From an uncultured Collinsella sp. (GTDB taxonomy: Bacteria; Actinomycetota; Coriobacteriia; Coriobacteriales; Coriobacteriaceae), in NCBI GenBank assembly GCA_958413895.1, contig CATYVQ010000009.1, forward strand, positions 1 through 64,000: DNA of 64,000 nt, in the 5' to 3' direction. Shown here piece after piece: positions 1-10,901 of this stretch (positions are counted from its first letter, which is position 1; the number at the start of each line of letters is the position of its first letter). The translations under genes were made by a program, and so were the position numbers. Under the pieces are notes generated by a model that was given only the letters and a program-made list of their open reading frames with translations, was not told the DNA's origin and made no database searches.

Positions 1-41
1 TGTCCGCTCCGCAGCTTTTTTCTACGGTTAAAGGAGTATGT

Positions 42-1862
42 ATGTCCGTTGAGGTCATGAGGTCTGTGATCGATGCTGCCGAGGGGCGCGTGCCCGTCGA
101 CACGCTGTTTACCAATGCGCAGATCGTCGACGTGTATGGCCAGCGTGTGGCGCCCGGCAGCGTTGCCGTCAAGGACGGTGTGATCGTCGGCGTGCTCTAC
201 GATGGTCGCGACGATGCCGCTGGCACCTACGAGGCAACTGAGGTCATCGACTGCCAGGGTCGCTATCTCGCTCCCGGTTTTATTGACGGGCATCTGCATA
301 TCGAATCTTCGAACATCCGTCCCGCCGAGTATTCTCGCATGGCCGCGACGCGCGGTACTACCACCGCCATTGCCGACAGCCACGAGATTGCCAATGTTGC
401 CGGTCTCGACGGCTTGCGCTTTATGATTGAGGACGGCCGCCGCGCACCCATTTCCATTAAGTACATGATGCCTTCGTGCGTGCCCGCGCTGCCCGACGAG
501 CAGGCTGGTGCCGTTATCTCGGCTGCCGATATGCAGGCGTTTTTTGCCGAGCATCCGGGCGATGTCTTTGGTCTGGGCGAGATGATGAACCTGCCGGGCG
601 TCTTTATGGCCGACCCCGAGACCTGTGCTCGCATTGATGCTGCCAACCAGACGCCGTCCAGGCAGGTTGACGGCCATGCGCCGCTCGTTGCCGGCAAGGA
701 CCTCAATGCCTATGCCGCGGCGGGTATTATTGCCGACCACGAGTCGACGATTCCCGAGGAGGCGCTCGACAAGCTGTCTCGCGGCATGTACGTGATGCTG
801 CGCGAGGGTACGTGCAGCCATGATCTGGCCAACCTGTCGCCGATGCTGCTGGAGAATCCCGCGCGCGCCCGCCGCTGCTGCTTTGCGACTGACGACCGCG
901 CTCCTTCCGATGCGCTTGCAACCGGCATGATCGACAATGCCTGCCGCGTGGCGATTGAGGCCGGTATCGACCCCGTGGTCGCTATCTCTATGGCGTCCCT
1001 CTCCACGGCCGAGGCGTTTGGCCTGGATCACGGCTGCCGCGACCCGCACGAGCTCCGCGGTGCGATTGCCCCGGGCAAGCGTGCCGACCTGCTGGTGCTC
1101 AATGACCTGACGTTTGCCACGGCTCCGCATCGTGTATATGCCGCCGGTGCCCTGGTGGCGCAGGACGGCACCTTTGTGGGCGAGATCGCACCCGAGATGG
1201 CCGAGGTTGCGGCCCTTGCCGATGAGCTGCGCGCCTCCGTTAAGCTGCCGAAGCTTTCGCTCGACGTATTCGACTATGCCTTTAAGCCGGGCGAGGCCGT
1301 GATTGACGTGGTGCCGGGCAAGGCCATCACGGGCATGGTTCGTTCCGAGAGCGCCGAGGGCCTGCGCCGTATTATGCTGATCGAGCGCCACGGCCGCGGC
1401 GTGTCGCTGCAGGCCGAGGGCGCCGACGGTGACGGCCCCGCTGGCCTGGGACTCGTTGGCAAGCATATCGGCCGCGGCTGGGTGCGCGGCTTTACCATCA
1501 CGGGTGGTGCCATCGCCTCGACGATCGGACACGACTCGCACAACGTGTGCGTCGTGGGCGACAACGCCGCCGATATGATGGCCGCCGTTGATGCCGTGGG
1601 CCAGGGCGGTCACGTGCTGGTGCGCAACGGCGAGGTCGTGGCGCGCATTCCGCTGGCGCTCGGTGGCCTGATGAGCGAGGGCACGGCCGAGGACGTTGCC
1701 GCGCAGCACGACGACTTTATGGTCAAGGCGCGTGCCATGGGCATCGAGCCGCCGCTCGACCCCATCATGGGCATCATTTTCCTGCCCCTGCCGGTGATCC
1801 CGACGCTCCGCATCCGCCCCGAGGGCATGTTCGACGTCACGACCTTCACCTACGCCGACTAG
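42..1862 (+). CDS. ade: Adenine deaminase
   Basis: Cytosolic metal-dependent amidohydrolase that converts adenine to hypoxanthine and ammonia in purine salvage. The 606-residue protein has the family-diagnostic GHLHIESS at residues 83-90, followed by RGTTTAIADSHEIANVAG, both typical of bacterial Ade rather than of eukaryotic-type adenosine deaminases. It is full length for the family (about 570-600 residues). The ATG at 42 is preceded by AAGGAG at 31-36. It stands alone: nothing nearby belongs to purine metabolism, and the following gene is an unrelated HAD phosphatase about 200 bp away. Stop codon is TAG. No purine riboswitch can be judged because only 41 bases upstream are in the window. 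Confidence 0.95.
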   Translation: MSVEVMRSVIDAAEGRVPVDTLFTNAQIVDVYGQRVAPGSVAVKDGVIVGVLYDGRDDAAGTYEATEVIDCQGRYLAPGFIDGHLHIESSNIRPAEYSRMAATRGTTTAIADSHEIANVAGLDGLRFMIEDGRRAPISIKYMMPSCVPALPDEQAGAVISAADMQAFFAEHPGDVFGLGEMMNLPGVFMADPETCARIDAANQTPSRQVDGHAPLVAGKDLNAYAAAGIIADHESTIPEEALDKLSRGMYVMLREGTCSHDLANLSPMLLENPARARRCCFATDDRAPSDALATGMIDNACRVAIEAGIDPVVAISMASLSTAEAFGLDHGCRDPHELRGAIAPGKRADLLVLNDLTFATAPHRVYAAGALVAQDGTFVGEIAPEMAEVAALADELRASVKLPKLSLDVFDYAFKPGEAVIDVVPGKAITGMVRSESAEGLRRIMLIERHGRGVSLQAEGADGDGPAGLGLVGKHIGRGWVRGFTITGGAIASTIGHDSHNVCVVGDNAADMMAAVDAVGQGGHVLVRNGEVVARIPLALGGLMSEGTAEDVAAQHDDFMVKARAMGIEPPLDPIMGIIFLPLPVIPTLRIRPEGMFDVTTFTYAD

Positions 1863-1993
1863 TCATCGGGGACGTTCTTAAACGACTAGTCGTCGGGGTG
1901 GCGTGTCGCCTGACGCCGCGACCGTGAGACCTCTGGCATGTGTGAGCTATTTGCTAGGTCCTTGTAACGTTTACGCCCGCAGAGTCTTATTTG
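1863..1993. other. Intergenic stretch with a partial GGGGACGTTC repeat
   Basis: No gene is visible between ade and the HAD gene. GGGGACGTTC at 1868-1877 followed by GACTAGTCGTC resembles pieces of the composite palindrome at 2857-2966, so this looks like a decayed member of that family. The rest shows nothing recognisable. Confidence 0.4.
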
Positions 1994-2055
1994 AGCTCCC
2001 TTTGGGTACGTTGGAATTGGATATACGTCCGATTCCATCAAGCCCGAAGGGAGCT
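1994..2055 (+). promoter_or_regulatory. Long hairpin that contains the ribosome binding site of the next gene
   Basis: AGCTCCCTT at 1994-2002 pairs with AAGGGAGCT at 2047-2055, and GGG/CCC extends the stem. Inside it, 2012-2021 pairs with 2028-2037 over 10 bp (one G-U) around a 6-base loop. The AAGGGAG at 2047-2053, seven bases before the ATG at 2061, is the Shine-Dalgarno sequence and lies wholly in the 3' strand. It is followed by CTTTTCT, so it could also act as a weak terminator for the upstream transcript. Confidence 0.6.
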
Positions 2056-2060
2056 TTTCT

Positions 2061-2855
2061 ATGTTTAAACTGATTGCATCCGATATGGACGGCACGTTGC
2101 TTGACGAAAACGGCCAGGTGCCTCCCGAGACCTACGAACTGATTCTGGCGCTACACGAGCATGGCGTGCATTTCGCCGCATCGTCAGGCCGTCGTTACGA
2201 CCGCCTGTGCGAGTTCTTTGCACCTGTTCGCGACAAGATGGACTTTGTCGCCGCTAACGGCGCCCAGGTCTACGCCGACGGTAAGATGGTAGACCGCGAG
2301 GTGTATTCGCACCTGGCGATTCGAAGGCTCGCCCAGGCCGTCGCGACGTTTCCCAATCTGCATCTTGCACTTTTTGACCGAACCAAGTCCTTCTTGCTCG
2401 ATGACGAGTGCAAGTTCGTGCGTGAGGTCGATAAGGACCTTCCCAATGCCGAGCGCATTTGGGAGCTGCCCGATCCCAGCGTAAATATCATCAAGGCGAG
2501 TATCTTTTGCGATGACGGTGCCGTTATGGACAGCGCTTACGTACTACAGCGCGAACTTGGTCAGCTCTTTACTTTTGCGCCTTCGGGCAACGCGTGGATC
2601 GATGCCATGCAGCCCGGCGTGTCGAAGGCCTCGGGCATCGCACAGCTCATGGAGCACTATGGAGTCGAACGCGACGAGGTTATGGCGTTTGGCGACTCGA
2701 TGAACGACTACGAGATCATTCGCTTTGTCGGTACGGGCTGCGCGATGGAAAACGCGCGCCCCGCGCTCAAGGCAGTGGCCGATCGCGTGGTGGGTTGTAA
2801 TCGCGACCACGCCGTCCAGCAGGAGCTCCGTCGCGTGCTGGAGAGTCTCGCTTAA
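2061..2855 (+). CDS. Cof-type HAD phosphatase (HAD-IIB)
   Basis: Haloacid-dehalogenase superfamily hydrolase, Cof subfamily, 264 residues, probably a cytosolic sugar-phosphate or nucleotide phosphatase. Motif I is DMDGTLLDE at residues 8-16, with the nucleophilic Asp first. The C-terminal motif GDSMNDYEII near residue 213 supplies the acidic Mg2+ ligands. The inserted cap between them is of the C2B type typical of Cof proteins. The substrate cannot be deduced. The ATG at 2061 has AAGGGAG seven bases upstream, buried in a strong hairpin, so translation may be structure-controlled. A second, distinct Cof-type protein lies convergently downstream at 2995-3837. Confidence 0.9.
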   Translation: MFKLIASDMDGTLLDENGQVPPETYELILALHEHGVHFAASSGRRYDRLCEFFAPVRDKMDFVAANGAQVYADGKMVDREVYSHLAIRRLAQAVATFPNLHLALFDRTKSFLLDDECKFVREVDKDLPNAERIWELPDPSVNIIKASIFCDDGAVMDSAYVLQRELGQLFTFAPSGNAWIDAMQPGVSKASGIAQLMEHYGVERDEVMAFGDSMNDYEIIRFVGTGCAMENARPALKAVADRVVGCNRDHAVQQELRRVLESLA

Positions 2856-2856
2856 T

Positions 2857-2966
2857 CCGGCAGATGGGGACGTTCCTTTTCTGCCGGCAGTGGGGGGCAG
2901 TCCTTGCAGCTTTTTCGCGAAGACTGTCCCCAACGACTAGTCATTCAAGAACGTCCCCAATGACTG
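2857..2966. repeat. Composite GGGGACGTTC palindromic repeat
   Basis: Between two convergent HAD genes. CCGGCAG at 2857-2863 pairs with CTGCCGG at 2881-2887, and GGGGACGTTC at 2866-2875 pairs with GAACGTCCCC at 2949-2958. GACTAGTC sits near the right end. Related cores occur at 1868, 36631-36670 and about 52189-52215. It has no run of T like a normal terminator. Confidence 0.7.
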
Positions 2967-2994
2967 TTTTAGCTACCCTGCCGGGTTGCTGCTG

Positions 2995-3837
2995 CTAGGC
3001 GAGAGCGGCCATGATGGTGCGGGCGACGCCGTCGTGGTCGTTGTCGTATTCGGTGATGGCGTCGGCGGCCTCGCGGTCCTCGGGCTCGGCGTTGATCATG
3101 GCCATGCCGTGGCCCGCTGCCTGCAGCATGGGGATGTCGTTGATGTTGTCGCCGAACGCCCAGGCGTCGGCGAGACGCTCGCCCAGATGCTCACATAGCC
3201 ACGTGAGGGCCGTTCCCTTGGTGGCGCCCTCGCCCATGACCTCGATATTCATGGCGTACGAACGCGTGACCTCAATGCCTTCGAGCGTGTCGAGCGCCGC
3301 CGCGATGGCGTCGCGATCGGCCGGGTCGTGCCAGTACATGGCGATGCGTTCAAGTGTCTCGACCTCGTCGATCTTGCTGTCGATATCCATGTCGATCGGT
3401 GTTCGTGTGCGCTTGAGCGAAGCCGCGATGTGGGGGTCGCCGCCGCAGAATTCGTCCAGGCGCGTGTAGAGCGAGCGGGGGAGGAAGCACTGCCCGTCCG
3501 CGAAGATATCGAAGGTCACATCGTGGCCGGCTGCAATGCTATGGACGTGGTGGGCAATGCCACGGTCGAGCGGACGGCTCAAGATGCACGTGGCGCGCGA
3601 GGCGTCGGTGGGCGTATCCTCGTCGAGCTGCCAGACGCTGGCGCCGTTGGCACAGACCGCGTAGTGCACGGCGGGATGGGCGAGAATGGGCTCAAAGATA
3701 CCCGACAGCGGGCGCCCCGTGCAGGGCACAAACTCAATACCGCGGCGCGCAAGCTCGTCGAGCATCGCCCAGGTGGCGTCGCTCATCTGCTTATCACTCG
3801 TCAGCAGCGTTCCGTCCATATCGGAAAACACAATCAT
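2995..3837 (-). CDS. Cof-type HAD phosphatase (HAD-IIB)
   Basis: A 280-residue HAD-IIB hydrolase. Motif I is DMDGTLLTS near residue 6, and the Mg2+-binding motif GDNINDIPML lies near residue 240. The cap carries several histidines and acidic residues, but no motif pins a substrate. The start codon has GAAAGGG a few bases upstream on the minus strand. It is transcribed away from citrate synthase and separated from it by a strong minus-strand terminator (3863-3900), so it probably has its own promoter within about 25 bp of the start or is served by read-through. It differs clearly in sequence from the HAD gene at 2061, so this is not a recent duplication. Confidence 0.9.
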   Translation of the reverse strand: MIVFSDMDGTLLTSDKQMSDATWAMLDELARRGIEFVPCTGRPLSGIFEPILAHPAVHYAVCANGASVWQLDEDTPTDASRATCILSRPLDRGIAHHVHSIAAGHDVTFDIFADGQCFLPRSLYTRLDEFCGGDPHIAASLKRTRTPIDMDIDSKIDEVETLERIAMYWHDPADRDAIAAALDTLEGIEVTRSYAMNIEVMGEGATKGTALTWLCEHLGERLADAWAFGDNINDIPMLQAAGHGMAMINAEPEDREAADAITEYDNDHDGVARTIMAALA

Positions 3838-3862
3838 TTGATGCAGCCCTTTCTACTGGCAT

Positions 3863-3900
3863 AAAAAGCGTGGCCGAGGGCGGTGATGCCCTGGCCACGC
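3863..3900 (-). terminator. Rho-independent terminator of citrate synthase
   Basis: Read on the minus strand: GCGTGGCC, then GGGC, a short loop, GCCC, GGCCACGC and TTTTT. It begins about 25 bp after the citrate synthase stop codon. A textbook intrinsic terminator. Confidence 0.92.
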
Positions 3901-3924
3901 TCGGGTTCTATAACGGTCCGCGTC

Positions 3925-5343
3925 CTAGCGATCGGCGAGCGGCTTATACTCCAGCGGCTCGATAACCGGGCGATACGCGGGACGGATGATGCGGTGCGCG
4001 CAGAAGAGCTCTTCCATGCGGTGCGCCGACCAGCCGGCCATGCGGGCGACGGCGAACAGCGGCGTAAAGAGCGTCTCGGGTACGCCGAGCATCTTGTAGA
4101 TAAAGCCCGTGTACAGGTCGATGTTGGCGCAGATGGGCTTGGTCATGCCGTGATCGCGCATCACCTGCGGGGCCAGACGCTCGATACGCTCGATGAGCGC
4201 GAACTCCTCGCCCAGGTCCTTCTTGGCGGCAAGCGTGCGCGCGTAACGGCGGCACACCTCGGCGCGCGGGTCGCTCAGTGTGTAGACGGCGTGGCCCATA
4301 CCGTAGATGAGGCCCGTGCCGTCGAAGGCCTGCTTGTCGAGGATCTTGCCCAGGTAGGCTGCGACCTCGTCCTCGTCCTCCCAATTGGAAACATGCGCAC
4401 GGATGTCCTCGTGCATAGACACGACCTTGGCATTGGCGCCGCCGTGGCGCGGGCCCTTGAGTGAGCCGATAGCTGCGGCGTAGGCGGAATACGGGTCGGT
4501 GGCCGAGGAGGACAGCACGCGGCAGGCAAACGTGGAGTTGTTGCCGCCGCCGTGCTCGGCATGCAGCATGAGCATCACGTCGAGCAGCATGGCTTCGTCG
4601 TGGGTGAATGCCATGCCGCCGCGCAACACCTGCAGGATGGTCTCGGCGGTGGAGAGGCCGGGTGTGGGGTGCGGTACATGAACCTCGGAGCCGCGGCGCT
4701 TGGCGACCGACGCCATATGCGCGAAGGCGGCGATGCGGGGGAGACGGGCGAGCATGGAGATGGCGACGTCGATTTCGTGCTCGGGTGTAATGGCGTCGGG
4801 CTCGGCGTCGAAGGCGTAGAGCAGCAGCACGGCGCGCTGAAGCACATTCATGATGCTCGACGACACCGTGGTCATGGGGAACTCGCGGACGTATTCGTCG
4901 CTCAGATGCCTAAAAGCACCCAGGCGTCCGCAAAAACCGTCGAGTTCCTCTTTGGTGGGCAGCGAGCCCGTGATGAGCAGATAGGCGACCTCTTCGTAGC
5001 CATAGCGATCCTCGGCCTGGGCGTTGTTGACCAGGTCCTCGATGCTGTAGCCACGAAGCGTGAGCTTGCCCTGATCGGGCACGACCTTTCCGTCGACCTT
5101 GTTGTAGCCGTGCACATCCGAGATACGAGTGAGGCCCGCGACCACGCCCGAGCCGTCGGCATTGCGCAGGCCGCGCTTGACATTGTGCTCGACAAACAGG
5201 CCCTCGTCATAAGGGTCGGTCGGCAGGCCGTGGTAGAGGTTTTCGCTCTCAGGCGAAATCTGGCGGCTTGCTTCGTAATCCAGAACCAGGCGGCTCAGGT
5301 GATCGTCGAAGCGGTAGTAGATTTTCTTGGCGTCGTAGGCCAT
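3925..5343 (-). CDS. gltA: Citrate synthase
   Basis: Condenses oxaloacetate and acetyl-CoA to citrate. The 472-residue protein contains the family signatures HGGGNNSTF (first active-site His), GPRHGGANAKV and GMGHAVYTLSDPRAEV (second catalytic His). The N-terminus is longer than in classic enzymes of about 430 residues. No aconitase or isocitrate dehydrogenase is adjacent, so in this fermentative organism it probably feeds 2-oxoglutarate and glutamate synthesis rather than a full cycle; that is inference, though glutamate synthase is encoded in the same window. The start at 5343 has AGAGGAG five bases upstream on the minus strand. An ACT-domain gene precedes it by 77 bp. Use of 2-methylcitrate (propionyl-CoA) cannot be excluded. 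Confidence 0.93.
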   Translation of the reverse strand: MAYDAKKIYYRFDDHLSRLVLDYEASRQISPESENLYHGLPTDPYDEGLFVEHNVKRGLRNADGSGVVAGLTRISDVHGYNKVDGKVVPDQGKLTLRGYSIEDLVNNAQAEDRYGYEEVAYLLITGSLPTKEELDGFCGRLGAFRHLSDEYVREFPMTTVSSSIMNVLQRAVLLLYAFDAEPDAITPEHEIDVAISMLARLPRIAAFAHMASVAKRRGSEVHVPHPTPGLSTAETILQVLRGGMAFTHDEAMLLDVMLMLHAEHGGGNNSTFACRVLSSSATDPYSAYAAAIGSLKGPRHGGANAKVVSMHEDIRAHVSNWEDEDEVAAYLGKILDKQAFDGTGLIYGMGHAVYTLSDPRAEVCRRYARTLAAKKDLGEEFALIERIERLAPQVMRDHGMTKPICANIDLYTGFIYKMLGVPETLFTPLFAVARMAGWSAHRMEELFCAHRIIRPAYRPVIEPLEYKPLADR

Positions 5344-5420
5344 GCGCGCTCCTCTCCGGTCCGCTTTGGGGCCGCGCGCTTGGACGATATGACGTCAAGC
5401 TGCCCCGAGCGGCTTGTTCG

Positions 5421-5708
5421 CTACAGGCGGTACATAAAGTTAAAGACGTCCTCGCGCTGGATGGACACGTTGACGCCCGAAAGCTCGCCGGCCTCGGCCA
5501 GCGCCTTCTGCAGCTCGGCGAAGTCGAGCTTGGACTCGGCGGTATCGGCCAGCATGGTCATGGTGAAGATGTCCTCGATAATGGACTGCGTGATGTCGCG
5601 GATGTCGACGTTGGCCTCGCCCAGAACGCGGGTGACGCCGGCGACGATGCCGGGGCGGTTCTTGCCAAGGACGGTGATGACGATGCGGGAGGACGAGATC
5701 TCGGCCAT
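5421..5708 (-). CDS. ACT-domain protein (UPF0237 family)
   Basis: A 95-residue stand-alone ACT-domain protein opening with IVITVLGKNRPGIVAGV, the hallmark of the UPF0237 group. A second ACT-like half covers residues 45-95. Such proteins are thought to sense small ligands such as amino acids, but this family has no agreed function. In many bacteria it is paired with a UPF0210 (DUF711) gene; here its downstream neighbour is citrate synthase on the same strand, 77 bp away, so co-transcription with gltA is likely. Minus-strand AAAGGG six bases before the ATG supports the start. Confidence 0.88.
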   Translation of the reverse strand: MAEISSSRIVITVLGKNRPGIVAGVTRVLGEANVDIRDITQSIIEDIFTMTMLADTAESKLDFAELQKALAEAGELSGVNVSIQREDVFNFMYRL

Positions 5709-5901
5709 GGGAAACCCTTTCGCGTGGTTGCGGCGCGCGCGGGGCGCTCCGCTACGGTACAGTGTTCATCATTGTACCCGTCTGGCGCCAAAAGGGGTGT
5801 GCTTACTGCGGCGTTACACGTCTGCAACATGGGCGAAGGGGCGACAGGGTGCGTGTCCGCTGCGGTTGGCCACGCCGCGTTGCACAAAGACCGTGAACCT
5901 T

Positions 5902-5930
5902 TTGTGGGACACGCGGCGCCGTGGTACCAT
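5902..5930 (+). promoter_or_regulatory. Predicted sigma-70-type promoter of rpmE
   Basis: TTGTGG at 5902-5907 and TACCAT at 5925-5930 with an optimal 17-base spacer. Transcription would start near 5937, giving a leader of about 78 bases before rpmE. Confidence 0.55.
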
Positions 5931-5936
5931 AGCCGA

Positions 5937-6014
5937 GTTTGTTGTCTTGGTCGGAAACCAAGACGCCTTATGCGCTGATCGGTAACCAGCGCCTGACCAA
6001 TAAGGAGTCCTACC
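5937..6014 (+). promoter_or_regulatory. Structured 5' leader of rpmE (candidate L31 autoregulatory leader)
   Basis: Two tandem hairpins: GTCTTGG 5944-5950 with CCAAGAC 5958-5964 (7 bp, perfect), and GCGCTG 5972-5977 with CAGCGC 5987-5992. TTGGTC at 5947-5952 can alternatively pair with GACCAA at 5995-6000, immediately before the AAGGAG at 6002-6007. Ribosomal-protein leaders for L31 are known in several bacterial groups; assigning this one to such a family is inference from position and structure. Confidence 0.5.
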
Positions 6015-6440
6015 ATGAAGCAGGGTATCCATCCCCAGTATGTCGAGTGCACGGTGACGTGCTCCTGCGGCAACACCTTCAAGACGCACGCTACCGTGTC
6101 CGAGATGAAGGTTGAGCTTTGCAACGAGTGCCACCCGTTCTACACCGGCCAGCAGAAGTTCGTCGACACCGGTGGACGCGTCCAGCGCTTCGCCGACAAG
6201 TTCGGTGGCGCCGCTGCCGCCCAGCTCAAGAAGGCCGAGGAGGCCAAGGCTGCCAAGGCTGCCAAGGCTGCTGAGGCCGAGGCCGCTCGCAAGGCCGCCG
6301 CTGAGGCTAAGGCTGCCGAGAAGGCCAAGCGTGCTGCTAAGTTTGCCGAGGAGGCTGCCAAGCAGGCCGCCGAGGCTCCCGCAGAGGCTCCCGTCGAGGA
6401 GGCCGCTGCCGAGGCCGAGACCACCGAGGCTGCTGAGTAA
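6015..6440 (+). CDS. rpmE: Ribosomal protein L31 (bL31) with long Ala/Lys/Glu tail
   Basis: Large-subunit protein bL31 of the zinc-binding (C+) type. The first about 65 residues are canonical, beginning MKQGIHPQYVECTVTCSCG, with cysteines at 16, 18, 36 and 39 placed for Zn2+ and the typical CHPFYTGQQKFVDTGGR. The protein then continues for about 75 residues of alternating Ala, Lys and Glu (EAAKAAKAA-like), predicted to be a charged helix or coiled coil. Standard bL31 ends near residue 70, so the protein is twice the usual length. AAGGAG at 6002-6007 supports the start. A promoter and a structured leader lie upstream and a terminator at 6478 closes the unit, so rpmE appears monocistronic. Confidence 0.95.
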   Translation: MKQGIHPQYVECTVTCSCGNTFKTHATVSEMKVELCNECHPFYTGQQKFVDTGGRVQRFADKFGGAAAAQLKKAEEAKAAKAAKAAEAEAARKAAAEAKAAEKAKRAAKFAEEAAKQAAEAPAEAPVEEAAAEAETTEAAE

Positions 6441-6477
6441 ATAGCTCGCCGAGGAATCGCTCGCATTCGTGGCTAAA

Positions 6478-6516
6478 GGGCCGCGTATCCATTTGGGTGC
6501 GCGGCCCTTTTCCTTT
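6478..6516 (+). terminator. Rho-independent terminator of rpmE
   Basis: GGGCCGCG at 6478-6485 pairs perfectly with CGCGGCCC at 6500-6507, followed by TTTTCCTTT. It lies 37 bp after the rpmE stop. Confidence 0.9.
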
Positions 6517-6529
6517 ATTGGTGCAAGCT

Positions 6530-6572
6530 AACCCGTCCCCATTGCACCAGATTGGTGCGAAGGGGACGGGTT
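6530..6572. repeat. GTCCCC/GGGGAC palindrome with inner GCACCA hairpin
   Basis: AACCCGTCCCC at 6530-6540 pairs perfectly with GGGGACGGGTT at 6562-6572. The loop contains a second stem, GCACCA with TGGTGC. A close relative with the same inner stem lies at 41337-41384. No T-tract follows. Confidence 0.75.
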
Positions 6573-6617
6573 CGTTTGCACCAAATGGCAGAGATACAGC
6601 GTTTTCCCAGATAAAAA

Positions 6618-6648
6618 CTGCCAAAATAAACCAGTCCCCTTTTGGCAG
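6618..6648. repeat. CTGCCAAAA palindrome (copy 1)
   Basis: CTGCCAAAA at 6618-6626 pairs with TTTTGGCAG at 6640-6648; the loop reads TAAACCAGTCCCC. An almost identical unit occurs 12 kb away at 18801-18831. With the palindrome at 6530-6572 it fills most of the 340-bp rpmE-secA gap, which otherwise shows no gene. Confidence 0.7.
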
Positions 6649-6780
6649 GTTGGTCGTAGTTATTACGTGGCGGTCGAGGTCGACCGTATAGGCCGCGCCT
6701 TGTTTGGCTAAAGTACAATCATCTGTGTTTAACTCGCCCGCAGCTGCACGGCGTGGGCGATGGCCAAAAAGGAAAACCAC

Positions 6781-9587
<2,807 letters not shown>

Positions 9588-9588
<1 letters not shown>

Positions 9589-10736
9589 TGGCTGAGGCTT
9601 TAGAGGTAACGCCCGCCGAGCTGGACGCGTTCGCGGACCGGCTCGGTGAGGTCGAGTCGTATCTCCATTTGGACGAAAAGCGCACGCGCGTGACCGAGCT
9701 CGAGGCCAAAAGTGTTGCCCCTGGCTTTTGGGATGACGCTGACGCCGCCCGTGCCACCATGGAGGAGATCGCGCGTACCAAGGAAGATATCGCTGCCGTG
9801 GATACCGCGCGGGGCGAGCTTTCCGATGCCCGCGCCGCGCTGGAGCTTGCCGAGGAGATGGGGGATGACCCCGATGCCGTCGCCCTTCGCGAGGAGGCTA
9901 CAGCCACGGCTGAGCGCCTGGCCCGTGCCATCGATGAGCTTGAGCTTTCGAGCTGGTTTACCGGTGAGTTCGATCACGGCGATGCCATTGTGACCATCAA
10001 GCCCGGACAGGGTGGTCTGGAGGCCCAGGACTGGACCTTCATGCTCTTTAAGATGTACATGAAGTACTGCCAGCGTCGCGGCTGGAAGGTCACCATCAAC
10101 GACTGTCCCGCGGCCGAGGTCATCGGCATCGACCGCGCGACCTTTACCGTCGAGGGCAAGGACGCATTTGGCATGCTGCGCGCCGAGGCCGGCGTCCACC
10201 GCTTGGTTCGCATTAGCCCCACCGACGACAAGAAGCGCCGCCAGACCACGTTTGCCGGCGTCGAGGTCATCCCCGTGCTACCCGATGATATCGACATCGA
10301 GATCAGCCCCGATGACATCCGCGTGGACGTGTACCACGCGAGCGGCCCGGGCGGTCAGGGTGTCAACACCACCGACTCCGCCGTGCGCGTGACGCATTTC
10401 CCCAGCGGCATTGTGGTTACCTGCCAAAACGAGCGCAGCCAGATCCAGAACAAGGCCGCGTGCATGCAGATCCTCAAGGCTCGCCTGTACGAGATTGAGC
10501 TCGAGAAGCGTGCCGAGGCGCTCGATGAGATTCGCGGACCCAAGACCACGATTGGTTTTGGCAACCAGATCCGCAGCTACGTGCTCTACCCGTACCAGAT
10601 GGTCAAGGACCTACGCACGGGCGTGGAGACCAGCAATGTCGAGGCCGTTCTTGACGATGGCGACCTGGACCCGTTTGTTATTGGCTACCATCGCTGGGCG
10701 ACCGGCAACGCCGATGCAGAAGGCTCGGAGGTCTAA
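9588..10736 (+). CDS. prfB: Peptide chain release factor 2 (variant SPT motif)
   Basis: Class I release factor with RF2 architecture: N-terminal helical domain with the RF2-typical VAPGFWDD, and GGQ at residues 255-257 (in GPGGQGVNTTDSAVR) for peptidyl-tRNA hydrolysis. The frame is continuous; the programmed +1 frameshift found near codon 25 in many bacteria is absent. The stop-recognition tripeptide at residues 210-212 reads Ser-Pro-Thr, whereas RF2 normally has Ser-Pro-Phe and RF1 has Pro-x-Thr. Both sides of it (VRIS before, RRQT after) follow RF2. The start overlaps the secA stop. A terminator follows at 10861. Identity as RF2 is firm; its codon specificity is open. Confidence 0.93.
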
Positions 10737-10860
10737 AACATCGGGCGGCTTCAAGCCGATGCCAAGCCTAACGGTTGGACGGGTTTGTATCCAGAACAAA
10801 CCCTGCGCAGGGGTGGTTTTTGTTCGGCGAATCGGTAGAATCGAATACAGCAAGAAGTTC

Positions 10861-10889
10861 AAAGCGCATCCGTTTGGGTGCGCTTTTTT
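10861..10889 (+). terminator. Rho-independent terminator after prfB
   Basis: AAAGCGCA at 10861-10868 pairs with TGCGCTTT at 10879-10886, and six T end at 10889. It abuts the GGGAGG that serves the next gene (start 10902), so the downstream gene is either reached by read-through or has a promoter upstream of the hairpin. Confidence 0.85.
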
Positions 10890-10901
10890 GAGGGAGGCAG
10901 C

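Noticed and set aside
2061..3837. Recent duplication of the two HAD genes
   Set aside because: They share only family motifs; cap sequences and lengths differ and they face opposite directions.
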